Source: RYN-428 sp035695715 (lineage in GTDB: Bacteria > Planctomycetota > Phycisphaerae > Tepidisphaerales > Tepidisphaeraceae). From it: 12,484 nt of DNA. Where the stretch lies: contig DASRRM010000052.1 in NCBI GenBank assembly GCA_035695715.1, forward strand, positions 1-12,484. Direction: 5' to 3'. Shown in pieces: positions 1-6,692 of this stretch. The position numbers were made by a program, and so were the translations under genes. The first letter of the stretch is position 1, and each line of letters opens with the position of its first letter. The notes below the pieces were generated by a model that saw only the letters and a list, made by a program, of their open reading frames with translations, was not told where the DNA came from and ran no database searches.

Positions 1-651
1 CAATCTGGAGGTCTCGATCACTTAATCACGGCCCTGGCCAGGCGCGAGCGTCTGTTCTGGCTGAAGATCGCCGCAATGCTGGCAACCGGGCCGTGGCTTT
101 GCTTTCTGGGGCCTCTTGCCGTTTCCGCCCTGGTTTGGGGATTGACGACCGGGAAGCATGTCGAATATCGCGGAAGCCTCGCTTGGCTCACCCTGTTCGA
201 GTGGACGGCGGCAATCATGATCCCGCTGATGTTTATCCGCGAATGGAGAGCCAGGCATACGCTTCTGGAAGAAGCGTTTCTCGCGGGGGAATTGGGGCGC
301 AATCCGCCAAATTATTCGCCCTACAACCCAACCGGCGGCGGCGATGGGTTGTATCTGCTCCTGGAGATCTTCCTGATCGGACCGCGGCTGATCGTTCGCG
401 CGATGCGCCTCTGGGGCGAACGCCGGGGAATCCGGCATATCGATCGCAATCAGGCGGCAATCGTGCTCAGTGCGATCATCGACGCAGGAAAAGGCGTTGA
501 AATTGAAACCTTGCGCGTGCCAGGCGCGGATCGGCTGATGATCCGCAAGATCGTCATTTATCTGGCGTTTTATGAATGGATTGATCTTTCATCCGACCTC
601 ACCCGTACGTGGGTGGAGACATCGGCCTTACGTAAGCTGGGGTCGGCGTGA
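1..651 (+). CDS. Membrane protein of unknown function, 5' end outside window
   Basis: I do not recognise the family. The frame is open from base 1 (reading QSGGLDHLITALARRERLFW), so the true start probably lies upstream. The first internal ATG, at 76, falls inside a hydrophobic helix and is an unlikely start. About 216 residues are visible. There are two or three hydrophobic stretches: roughly residues 18-46, 60-78 (around LFEWTAAIMIPLMFI) and 117-133 (around LLLEIFLIGPRLIV). A loop rich in Asn, Pro and Gly separates the last two. From about residue 145 to the end the chain is soluble and alternates helix and strand in a way that resembles a small winged-helix domain; that is an inference from pattern only. 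The next gene starts 66 bases downstream on the same strand, so the two may be co-transcribed. Confidence is high that it is coding and low on role. Confidence 0.7.
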   Translation, partial: QSGGLDHLITALARRERLFWLKIAAMLATGPWLCFLGPLAVSALVWGLTTGKHVEYRGSLAWLTLFEWTAAIMIPLMFIREWRARHTLLEEAFLAGELGRNPPNYSPYNPTGGGDGLYLLLEIFLIGPRLIVRAMRLWGERRGIRHIDRNQAAIVLSAIIDAGKGVEIETLRVPGADRLMIRKIVIYLAFYEWIDLSSDLTRTWVETSALRKLGSA

Positions 652-717
652 TTGCCGCCGGCGCGTTGCATAGTATTGCTTGACCGGAGAGTGGGCGGTC
701 GAATGTTGGAGATGAGC

Positions 718-2034
718 ATGATAAGTGATGCCAGCCGTATATCGCCGACTCGGATATTGGCCATGTTGACCGGGCTTGTTCTGGGCGCACTGGCGGTTGG
801 CATCATCGTGCATGGCTATACCGCCGCGCACCCGGTGGCCGGTGCGGCCCGGGCGGAAAAGAAAACCGTCGAGCACGACCCCCAAACCCCAGCCCCCACG
901 GTCGCGGCGATTCCCGGCGCCCAAGACTGGATCGGCTTTCATAACGGCGGCTCGCTGGACGGAGTTGCCTCGGCCATCGCCGCGCCGCCCATGAAAGTGC
1001 GCTGGACGTTGAAAATCAAGGACCTCGAAGCGGCCGAGCCTCCCGCCACTGCCCCGGCAACTCAGCCCGCGCCGGTGATTCAAGGCTCGGGTCATTTTGA
1101 AGGCGGGGCGGCTATCGTGCATGGCGTGGTTTATATCGCCGACACCGCCGGCGCGGTGCGCGCCATCAATCTGCAAACCGGCAAGGTGATCTGGACCTTC
1201 CATTCCGACGACGGCTTCGAAACCACGCCGCTGGTGGTCGGCGGGCGGGTTTTCCTGGGCGATTTGGGCGGAATGTTCTTCGCCCTTTCCGCCGACACCG
1301 GGAAGAAAATCTGGAGCTTCGATGACGGCGGGAATTCCATCCACGCCTCGGCCAATTACCTCGTCCCCAACAAAAACCAGATTCTGTACGCCACCGACGG
1401 CGCGGATATTTTCTGCTTCGACGCCGCCACCGGCAAAAAAATCTGGAACGCCAAGTCCGGCGATCGGGTTAATGGCGTGCCGGCCGTCTCCAACGGATCT
1501 GCCCTGGTTTCCGGATGCGATTCGCAGCTTCGCGCCATCCGCGGAAAGGATGGGTCCGAGGAATATTCCGTCGATCTGGGCGCGGTTTGCCCCGGCTCAA
1601 CTGCCGTGTCAGGAGACAACCTGGTGATGGGCACCGACCAGGGCCATGTGATATGCATCTCGGCCAAAAAGCATCAGCAGGTATGGATGTTCAGCCAGGT
1701 GCAGCAGGATGCGATGGTCTACAGCTCGCCGGCCATTGCCGACGGCATCGTAGTGTTCGGTGCCCGCGATTCGAACGTGTATGGCGTCGATCTGGCCAGC
1801 GGAAAGCAGATTTGGAGATTCCCCACGCGCGGGGATGTGGATTCCTCGCCCGTCATCAGCGGCGGGCGCGTTTACGTCGGCAGCAAGGATAAGAAGCTCT
1901 ACGTGCTCGACCTGAAAACGGGGAAGCAATTGTGGAGTTTCACCGCCGGTCGCGGAATCGCCGCCTCGCCGGCCATCGGGGATGGCGCGCTGATTATCGC
2001 GGATGAGGGGGGACATTTGTTTTGTTTGGAGTAG
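718..2034 (+). CDS. Membrane-anchored PQQ-like beta-propeller protein (BamB-like fold)
   Basis: A 438-residue protein with one N-terminal hydrophobic segment (about residues 13-31, around LAMLTGLVLGALAVGIIV), a Pro/Ala-rich spacer and a beta-propeller outside the membrane. Eight blade-end motifs are visible: RWTLKI, VIWTFHS, KIWSFDD, KIWNAKS, EEYSVDL, QVWMFSQ, QIWRFPT and QLWSFTA. Most are preceded by a D-x-x-TGK turn, as in PQQ-like repeats, and the C-terminal HLFCLE strand would close the ring. Eight blades match BamB and quinoprotein folds. No lipobox cysteine is present, so it is probably an uncleaved anchor or signal-peptide protein and not a lipoprotein. PQQ binding is not implied; the repeat name is structural. 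The frame is open from a TTG at 652 and has ATGs at 703 and 712, but ATG 718 has GGAG (708-711) six bases upstream and gives the tidier N-terminus. Its role is probably envelope scaffolding or a sensor; the substrate is unknown. Confidence 0.85.
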   Translation: MISDASRISPTRILAMLTGLVLGALAVGIIVHGYTAAHPVAGAARAEKKTVEHDPQTPAPTVAAIPGAQDWIGFHNGGSLDGVASAIAAPPMKVRWTLKIKDLEAAEPPATAPATQPAPVIQGSGHFEGGAAIVHGVVYIADTAGAVRAINLQTGKVIWTFHSDDGFETTPLVVGGRVFLGDLGGMFFALSADTGKKIWSFDDGGNSIHASANYLVPNKNQILYATDGADIFCFDAATGKKIWNAKSGDRVNGVPAVSNGSALVSGCDSQLRAIRGKDGSEEYSVDLGAVCPGSTAVSGDNLVMGTDQGHVICISAKKHQQVWMFSQVQQDAMVYSSPAIADGIVVFGARDSNVYGVDLASGKQIWRFPTRGDVDSSPVISGGRVYVGSKDKKLYVLDLKTGKQLWSFTAGRGIAASPAIGDGALIIADEGGHLFCLE

Positions 2035-2375
2035 GTAACAACTCGGCGCTGTCTCTGCTTTCCCGTTTGGAGAATCGCGAAATCGCAAGCGACTCCGCGG
2101 CGTTCCACCCAGAGCGACTCCCTTCGCGGTGCCGTGTCGAAGTCGCTTGCGATTTCGCGATTTTCGTTGGGAGGAATTCACCAGAATAATCCACCGCAGG
2201 GAAAACCCGAACCGTCATTTGGTTGCGCCCGGAGTTTTGATGCGAAGCGGGATGCGCGGATCATATTCTTGCTATTCCTTGTTTTCTCCGCGTGCTCTGC
2301 ATCTCTGCGGTGGACACTACTAAATCGTTCGAATGCACGGGCTGAAAGCCCGTGCCACTGGTGGTGTGACTGGAG
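2035..2375. other. Gene-free convergent gap rich in palindromes
   Basis: These 341 bases lie between two convergent genes, and I see no credible coding sequence. The short frames here have no recognisable protein features and are crossed by inverted repeats. The stretch holds a long hairpin (2070-2165), a pair of widely spaced 10-base inverted repeats, TCCACCGCAG at 2190-2199 and CTGCGGTGGA at 2305-2314, and a compact double hairpin (2329-2388) that runs into the end of the dehydrogenase gene. No transposase is present. It reads as an accumulation site for small non-autonomous repeats. Confidence 0.6.
2070..2165. repeat. Long inverted repeat, 25-bp arms
   Basis: The arm 2073-2094 (AATCGCGAAATCGCAAGCGA, then CT) is perfectly complementary to 2141-2162. 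Allowing one G-T pair, the stem extends to 2070-2094 / 2141-2165. The loop is 46 bases and contains two similar GCGACTCC...CGCGG stretches. It sits about 35 bases after the propeller stop codon. A run of only four T follows within the right arm, so it may stop transcription but is longer than a usual intrinsic terminator. It could equally be a REP- or MITE-like element. Confidence 0.75.
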
Positions 2376-2388
2376 TCACACAATTCGA
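2329..2388. repeat. Double hairpin closed by an outer stem
   Basis: Two adjacent hairpins are visible. The first is GCACGGGCT-GAA-AGCCCGTGC at 2335-2355 and the second is GTGTGACT-GG-AGTCACAC at 2364-2381. TCGAAT (2329-2334) and ATTCGA (2383-2388) can pair outside them, giving a three-way junction. The TGA stop of the minus-strand dehydrogenase (2376-2378) lies inside the second hairpin, so the element overlaps the last codons of that gene. The CACGGGC-N5-GCCCGTG core recurs twice near 9.2 kb. It may serve as a bidirectional 3'-end structure. Confidence 0.7.
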
Positions 2389-3356
2389 TCCTTCAGCTCA
2401 TTCCCTGCCGTAAAGCGGTCCAGATTATCCGCGAAATGGCGGACCAATCTCTCGAACTCATCGACATGTCCGCCGGCGGTGTGCGGCGAAATGTAACAGT
2501 TGGGCGCTGACCAGAGCGCATGGGCCGCGGGGAGAGGTTCGGGGTCGGTCACGTCCAGATAGGCCCCGCTAATCTTGCGATTCTGCAATGCTTCGGCGAG
2601 GGCCGACTGATCCACCGTCGTGCCGCGGCCAATGTTGTAGAAAATTGCCGTCGGCTTCAGCAGCCCCAGTCGGCGGCGCGTGAAAAAGCCTTCGGTTGCG
2701 CCGCTGGCCGGCAAAATGTTCATGACGTGGTCGGCCGTTGGCAGATGGGCATCGGCCTGTTCCAGGGTAATGACCGCGCAGCGCTCGTTTCCCGCGGGCC
2801 GACGCCGGACGGCGATCACATTCATCTTCAGCGGCTCAAGCATTTCCACCAGGCGCGAGCCGATCGCGCCCAGGCCGAAGATCAGCACGCTTTGGCCGAC
2901 CAGCAGCCGGCAGTTTTCCCGGTGCTGCGCCTGCCGCCAGCCGCGGTCGCCGGTTTGTTCATTGACGCATTGCGGCAACTGCCGGGCGAGCGCCAGCATC
3001 ATCGAAAAAGCATGCTCGGCACACGGCTCGGCATAAACGCCGGAACTATTGGTCATTAACGCGCCCCGGCGGGCAAATGTCTGGCGCAAATCGTCGCGAT
3101 CATATCGCGTATAACCGGCGGTCGTGAGATGAACCCATTTCAGCCGGGCGACATTCATGGCCTGCACCGGATCGGGCTGGCCGAGGGCGATGTCAGCCTG
3201 CTCGAGCATCGGGTCCGGCCCGCCAACGGCCAGGTTTGATTTTTGCAACCCGGCGGGAAAAATCAGTTGGTGGCCGCTGGTCCGCGATTCCAATTCGGTC
3301 ATGACCGACGGCGGAAACTGGGCATTGCACCAAATCGTCAGGCGGGGTGATGTCAT
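2376..3356 (-). CDS. D-2-hydroxyacid dehydrogenase, NAD(P)-dependent
   Basis: A cytoplasmic oxidoreductase of the D-isomer-specific 2-hydroxyacid dehydrogenase family (glyoxylate/hydroxypyruvate reductase, phosphoglycerate dehydrogenase and relatives), interconverting a 2-keto acid and a D-2-hydroxy acid. At 326 residues it has the usual length. The Rossmann motif GLGAIG is at 161-166. The family's catalytic triad is visible: Arg244 in NIGRGTTVDQ, Glu273 in DPEPLP and His292 in SPHTAGGH. The substrate cannot be read from the sequence. The frame is open to 3500 on this strand, but that extension has low-complexity, Cys/Trp-rich content and runs into the divergent gene. The ATG at 3356 gives a family-like N-terminus (MTSPRLTIWCNAQ). 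A GAGGG lies only one or two bases before it, too close for a good ribosome binding site; a GTG 15 bases upstream is the alternative. It is divergent from the transglutaminase-like gene, with 123 bases between them. Confidence 0.88.
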   Translation of the reverse strand: MTSPRLTIWCNAQFPPSVMTELESRTSGHQLIFPAGLQKSNLAVGGPDPMLEQADIALGQPDPVQAMNVARLKWVHLTTAGYTRYDRDDLRQTFARRGALMTNSSGVYAEPCAEHAFSMMLALARQLPQCVNEQTGDRGWRQAQHRENCRLLVGQSVLIFGLGAIGSRLVEMLEPLKMNVIAVRRRPAGNERCAVITLEQADAHLPTADHVMNILPASGATEGFFTRRRLGLLKPTAIFYNIGRGTTVDQSALAEALQNRKISGAYLDVTDPEPLPAAHALWSAPNCYISPHTAGGHVDEFERLVRHFADNLDRFTAGNELKDRIV

Positions 3357-3479
3357 GCCCTCAACATTTACACACTTTCGAGTGTCATGGCAAAGGAAGC
3401 AAAAGCCTTGCAAAAGTCCCCACCACAAGCGACAACAATCCCAACCGCGAATAAGCCCGGGATCGGGTGAAAGTTGGCT

Positions 3480-4439
3480 ATGCTTCTGAAGCTTACGCAT
3501 CAGACTGATCTCAGTTATTCAGACCTCATCAGCGAGTCGGTCATGGAACTGCGAATGGCCCCGCGCCAGGAGCAGGACCAGCATCGGCTTTCCTTCACAC
3601 TCGCCATCGGGCCGCCAACGTCGGCCAACAGTTACTTCGACTGGCTGGGAAACACCGTCCACTGGTTTACGGTCGCGTCGTTTCACAAGCAGATCCGCAT
3701 CGTCGCCACCAGCGTGGTGGAAACCGATCGGCCCTTGCCCGATCCGCGGGCATTTGCCGATACCTGGCCGGTGAAAATTCCTGAAGCCGACTACAGCCTG
3801 TATGACTTCAAGCAGTTTGGCGGACCGATTGCGGATTCTCCGCTGCTTCGCCAACTGGTCGAGAAGATCAATCCGAAGGAGGGTGAAAATCTTGGCGGCC
3901 TGGCGCTGCGGATGCTTGACGTGATGGCCGGGAAATTCAAATTCAAAAAAGGCATCACCAAAGCCAACAGCCCCATCACCCACATCCTCGAAACCGGCTT
4001 CGGCGTCTGCCAGGATTTTACCCAGCTGATGATCGGCGTCGCCCGCGTGATCGGCATCCCCGCCCGCTATGTCAGCGGCCTGGTTCATCCCGATGCCTCC
4101 AGCTATGTCGGCGCAACCGAAACTCACGCCTGGTGCGAATTGATGTTTCCATCGGCGGGGTGGGTCGGGTTCGACGCCGCCAACCATCGGCTGGTGGGCG
4201 CCAACTATGTGAAGGTGGCTTACGGCCGCGATTACGTCGACGTTGCTCCGAACAAGGGGCGATATACGGGGAAGGTGACCGAATCGATCGTGGTTGCGGT
4301 GACCAGCGAGGAGCTTGCGTCAATTCCATCGGAATTGGCCGCCGAGCGAATCCAATCGCTGTCGATTCCGACATTCACCTCCGCCAGCATGGGCTCGATC
4401 GACCCCAATCAGCAGGCGGAGCATCAGCAGCAGCAGTGA
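3480..4439 (+). CDS. Transglutaminase-like cysteine protease family protein
   Basis: A 319-residue protein of the bacterial transglutaminase-like family (COG1305 type). Residues 1 to about 85 form the beta-rich N-terminal domain typical of this group, beginning MLLKLTHQTDLSYSDLI. The core domain is about 115-265 and shows the papain-like triad: Cys177 in GFGVCQDF, His216 in ETHAWCE and Asp232 in GFDAANH. In this family the activity is more often peptide cleavage or amide chemistry than protein cross-linking; the substrate is unknown. No signal peptide is visible, so it is probably cytoplasmic. The tail is Gln-rich and ends in QQAEHQQQQ, presumably disordered. The frame has a TTG at 3474, but ATG 3480 gives the family-like start; GGGTGAAAG just upstream is a weak ribosome binding site. 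The partners often found beside this family (alpha-E and circularly permuted ATP-grasp proteins) are absent here. It is convergent with lysA. Confidence 0.88.
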   Translation: MLLKLTHQTDLSYSDLISESVMELRMAPRQEQDQHRLSFTLAIGPPTSANSYFDWLGNTVHWFTVASFHKQIRIVATSVVETDRPLPDPRAFADTWPVKIPEADYSLYDFKQFGGPIADSPLLRQLVEKINPKEGENLGGLALRMLDVMAGKFKFKKGITKANSPITHILETGFGVCQDFTQLMIGVARVIGIPARYVSGLVHPDASSYVGATETHAWCELMFPSAGWVGFDAANHRLVGANYVKVAYGRDYVDVAPNKGRYTGKVTESIVVAVTSEELASIPSELAAERIQSLSIPTFTSASMGSIDPNQQAEHQQQQ

Positions 4440-4479
4440 GCGTTTTCCGGGTCGCTTTCACCGATCGCCCACGCGTTTC

Positions 4480-4493
4480 GCTTGCGCGCAAGC
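4480..4493. repeat. 14-base perfect palindrome
   Basis: GCTTGCGCGCAAGC is self-complementary over its full length and lies between the transglutaminase-like stop and the larger inverted repeat at 4524-4607. It may be a minor protein-binding site or chance in GC-rich DNA. Confidence 0.4.
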
Positions 4494-4523
4494 AACCGCC
4501 AACAGGCTACCTCGCTTCGGGGC

Positions 4524-4607
4524 GAATTCTCCGAAGTGTGGACATCTTCACGTCAGGCGGACAGGACCTCTCGCCGGACGTAAAGATGTCCACACTTCGG
4601 AGAATTC
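4524..4607. repeat. Near-perfect 36-bp inverted repeat in convergent gap
   Basis: The arms 4524-4559 and 4572-4607 are complementary with two mismatches; the outer 25 base pairs are perfect. Both ends carry GAATTC and the loop is 12 bases (4560-4571). It lies between the stop codons of the transglutaminase-like gene (4439) and lysA (4658), so it could end transcription from both sides. No T-run follows on either strand, so it is not a canonical intrinsic terminator. Such long matched arms suggest recent origin or active maintenance, as in REP/MITE-like elements. Confidence 0.85.
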
Positions 4608-4657
4608 CAGCCCGGAATCTGCCGCCATGTTCTGTATAGCCAGGATGGTGTGGCGCG

Positions 4658-5941
4658 CTACACTCTCTCCGCCACCACCAGGTCTTCGTAGGTTTCGCGG
4701 CGGCGGATCACCTTGTAGCTGTCTCCATCCACCAGCACTTCCGGCACGCGCGGGCGGTTGTTGTAGTTGCTGCTCATGGCAAAGCCGTAAGCGCCGGCGG
4801 TGAACACCGCCAGCAGATCGCCGCGTGCGGTGCGGGGAAGCGGGCGATCCTTGGCAAGGTAATCACCGCTTTCGCAGATCGGGCCGACCACGTCCACCGT
4901 TTCGCCGTTTACCGGCGCGTGCTCTTCCTCGCGCGACGTGAGAACATTGGCCGCGTCCGGCTTGGCCGGCCAGATGAAATGATACGAGTCATAAAGCGTC
5001 GGCCGGATCAAATCGTTCATGCCGGCATCGACGATGATGAACTGCTTGCTTCCGCCAGTTTTGCGATACAAGACACGCGTGAGCAGGATGCCGGCATTGC
5101 CGACAATATACCGCCCCGGCTCCAGCGCGATGTGGTACGGCTTGCCCATCAGCAGCGGCAAAAGCGCCCTGGCATGTTCGGTCACCGGAAGCGCCTGCTT
5201 GGGATTTTTATAGTTCACGGCAAACCCGCCGCCCAGATCGAGCCATTCGATCTTGTGGCCGCGTTCGCGCAGGCGATCGATCAACGCCGTCGCCTTGGTG
5301 ACCGCGTCGATATACGGTTGAATCTCATAAACGGGTGAGCCGATGTGCAGATGTATGCCGCCCAGGTGCAGATTCTTTAAATTGCGATACTGCTCGAACA
5401 CGCGCTCGGCGCGTTCGATGTCGACGCCAAACTTGGTTTCCTTTTTGCCGGTGGTCGTCTTGATGTGCGTTTTAGGGTCGACATCCGGATTAATGCGCAG
5501 CGCGCCGATCGCCTTCTTCCCGATCCGCCCGGCGACGGCGTCAATGTTTTCGATCTCCGCTTCGCTTTCGATGTTGAACGCCGCGATTCCCGCGTTCAGG
5601 GCTTCGGTGATTTCCTCATCGGTTTTGCCAACGCCGGCATAGATGATGCTTTTGGGATCGCCGCCGGCTTGCAAGGCGCGGTAAAGCTCTCCGCCGCTGG
5701 TCACGTCAAAGCCGCAACCGGCATCGGCCAATACTTTGCACAAATTGATGTTACCGCAGCTTTTGATGGAATAGCAGATGGTGGCGTTGACAGGTTTGAA
5801 CGCGTCGGCCACCTGCCGATAATGATGCAGGAGGGTTGCCTTGGAATAGACATAGGCGGCAGTCCCCACTTCGCGGGCGATTTTCTCCGCCGGCACGCCT
5901 TCGCAATACAGTTCGCCATTCTTGTAGGTAAAAAAGTCCAT
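4658..5941 (-). CDS. lysA: Diaminopimelate decarboxylase
   Basis: A cytoplasmic PLP enzyme that decarboxylates meso-2,6-diaminopimelate to L-lysine, the last step of lysine synthesis. At 427 residues it has the normal length. Fold-type III features are clear. The PLP-binding lysine is Lys60 in CYSIKSCGN. The barrel motif HLHIGSP holds His199. A glycine-rich DLGGGF phosphate-binding loop is at 235-240, and EPGR is at 274-277. The C-terminal domain has the conserved CESGDYLA (356-363) and GAYGFAMSSNYNNRPR (383-398), including the active-site Cys356 and Tyr385. The usual YxxKA context is varied here to YSIKS. The ATG at 5941 gives the expected short N-terminal lead. No Shine-Dalgarno sequence precedes it; instead a -10-like hexamer lies about ten bases upstream (see promoter entry). 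It is divergent from the DUF2127 gene and shows no operon partner in the lysine pathway. Confidence 0.95.
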   Translation of the reverse strand: MDFFTYKNGELYCEGVPAEKIAREVGTAAYVYSKATLLHHYRQVADAFKPVNATICYSIKSCGNINLCKVLADAGCGFDVTSGGELYRALQAGGDPKSIIYAGVGKTDEEITEALNAGIAAFNIESEAEIENIDAVAGRIGKKAIGALRINPDVDPKTHIKTTTGKKETKFGVDIERAERVFEQYRNLKNLHLGGIHLHIGSPVYEIQPYIDAVTKATALIDRLRERGHKIEWLDLGGGFAVNYKNPKQALPVTEHARALLPLLMGKPYHIALEPGRYIVGNAGILLTRVLYRKTGGSKQFIIVDAGMNDLIRPTLYDSYHFIWPAKPDAANVLTSREEEHAPVNGETVDVVGPICESGDYLAKDRPLPRTARGDLLAVFTAGAYGFAMSSNYNNRPRVPEVLVDGDSYKVIRRRETYEDLVVAERV

Positions 5942-5950
5942 AGCCCGGTA

Positions 5951-5979
5951 ATTTTCGTCGGAGGGGGCCGGAACGTCAA
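5951..5979 (-). promoter_or_regulatory. Candidate lysA promoter placing the start at the ATG
   Basis: Read on the minus strand, TTGACG (5974-5979), a 17-base spacer and GAAAAT (5951-5956, four of six match to TATAAT) precede the lysA ATG at 5941. Initiation about seven bases past the -10 would fall around 5943-5944, two or three bases before the ATG, so the message would be almost leaderless. This agrees with the lack of a ribosome binding site. It is an inference from motif and spacing only. Confidence 0.4.
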
Positions 5980-6020
5980 TCGGAGAGAAAATTCCGGTCG
6001 GTTGGGCGGTTGATTATGGT

Positions 6021-6095
6021 TGGTTAGCCGCGACGCGCAGCGGAGCGCGTCTTCCGCCCCCGGAAAAACGCTCCGCTGCGCGTCGCGGCTAACCA
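6021..6095. repeat. Perfect 27-bp inverted repeat in divergent gap
   Basis: Arm 6021-6047 (starting TGGTTAGCCGCGACGCGCAG) is perfectly complementary to 6069-6095. The 21-base loop holds a small inner stem, TTCCG (6052-6056) with CGGAA (6061-6065). It lies upstream of both lysA and the DUF2127 gene, so it cannot terminate either message and is too far from both starts to act in translation. A dispersed palindromic repeat is the likeliest reading; a regulatory cruciform is the alternative. Confidence 0.85.
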
Positions 6096-6155
6096 CCTCA
6101 CCTCATCCACCCTCTCGGGAGCAAACACCCCATCCCCCAACGCAAACTCCCCGGC

Positions 6156-6161
6156 TATACT
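6156..6161 (+). promoter_or_regulatory. -10-like TATACT next to the DUF2127 start
   Basis: TATACT, in the context CCGGCTATACTTCACC, ends nine bases before the ATG at 6171. A start seven bases past the hexamer would leave a leader of two or three bases. No convincing -35 element or Shine-Dalgarno sequence is seen. The same CTATACTTC string precedes the ATP-grasp gene. Confidence 0.45.
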
Positions 6162-6170
6162 TCACCTCCC

Positions 6171-6641
6171 ATGGCTGATGCGAAGAAAGCTCGAACAACC
6201 ACCCTCCTGGTCCTGATCGGCGTTACCAAAGTCTTCAAGGCGCTGATGTTTCTGTTCCTGGCCACGCAACTGCATCGGCTGCTCGATCCAAACGTCGGCA
6301 ACAGCCTGCGGGACTTTTGCCATCATGTCCGTGTCGATCCGGACAATCGCCATGTGCATGCGCTGATCGAAAAGCTGACCGGCGTCAGCCCGGCAACGCT
6401 GCGTCGATTGCGGCTGGGCAGCTATCTCTACGCGGCGCTGTTTGCGACCGAGGGGTTGGGGTTGATTTTCCGCAGGAAATGGGCGGAATACATGACGGTG
6501 ATTACCACGTCGCTTTTGCTGCCGGTGGAAGCTTACGAAATCTTTCACGGGCACCATCACGTGGGGAAAATCGTTTTTTTGGTGATCAATGTCGCGATCG
6601 TGGTTTATCTGATTGGGCGGCTTCCGAAAAAGGAAGCGTAG
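6171..6641 (+). CDS. DUF2127 domain membrane protein
   Basis: A 156-residue integral membrane protein that I match to the DUF2127 family, whose function is unknown. Visible features fit the family from end to end: an N-terminal helix (about 11-32, LLVLIGVTKVFKALMFLFLA), a conserved VDPDNRHVHALIEKLTG segment (55-71), a second helix (83-100, around LYAALFATEGLGLIF), the RRKWAEYMTV junction (101-110) continuing into a third helix ending at PVEAYEI, and a final helix (133-149). A His cluster, HGHHH (126-130), lies in the last loop. The start is ATG 6171, just after a -10-like TATACT, with no ribosome binding site. It is not obviously linked to the neighbouring genes. Confidence in the family is good; no biochemical role is claimed. 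Confidence 0.85.
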   Translation: MADAKKARTTTLLVLIGVTKVFKALMFLFLATQLHRLLDPNVGNSLRDFCHHVRVDPDNRHVHALIEKLTGVSPATLRRLRLGSYLYAALFATEGLGLIFRRKWAEYMTVITTSLLLPVEAYEIFHGHHHVGKIVFLVINVAIVVYLIGRLPKKEA

Positions 6642-6692
6642 GCATGAACCGGAAAAACCTTTCGGCGGCTCAATATTTTCCGAAGTTGCGGG

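Noticed and set aside
628..1344. 238-codon open frame on the minus strand
   Set aside because: Antisense to the propeller gene and the end of the first gene, with compositional character of a shadow frame.
2134..2496. 120-codon plus-strand frame in the palindrome-rich gap
   Set aside because: It crosses two inverted repeats and overlaps the 3' end of the dehydrogenase gene. No start signal and no protein-like pattern.
3372..3385. ACACT-TTCG-AGTGT mini-hairpin before the dehydrogenase start as an operator
   Set aside because: A five-base stem is short and no matching second site or known regulator motif is visible; chance is a sufficient explanation.
3357..3500. N-terminal extension of the dehydrogenase to 3500
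   Set aside because: The added residues are Cys/Trp-rich, unlike the family, and overlap the divergent gene's start. The ATG at 3356 gives normal family length.
3519..4187. 222-codon open frame on the minus strand
   Set aside because: Antisense to the transglutaminase-like gene, whose catalytic residues confirm the plus-strand reading.
4524..4607. Calling the large hairpins intrinsic terminators
   Set aside because: They lack following T-tracts, arms are far longer than needed, and the one at 6021-6095 sits upstream of two divergent genes. They are listed as repeats, with termination left as a possible secondary role.
5942..6170. Lysine riboswitch upstream of lysA
   Set aside because: No lysine riboswitch-like multi-helix layout is seen, and the hairpin there is a single long perfect inverted repeat. 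The likely transcript start is at the ATG.
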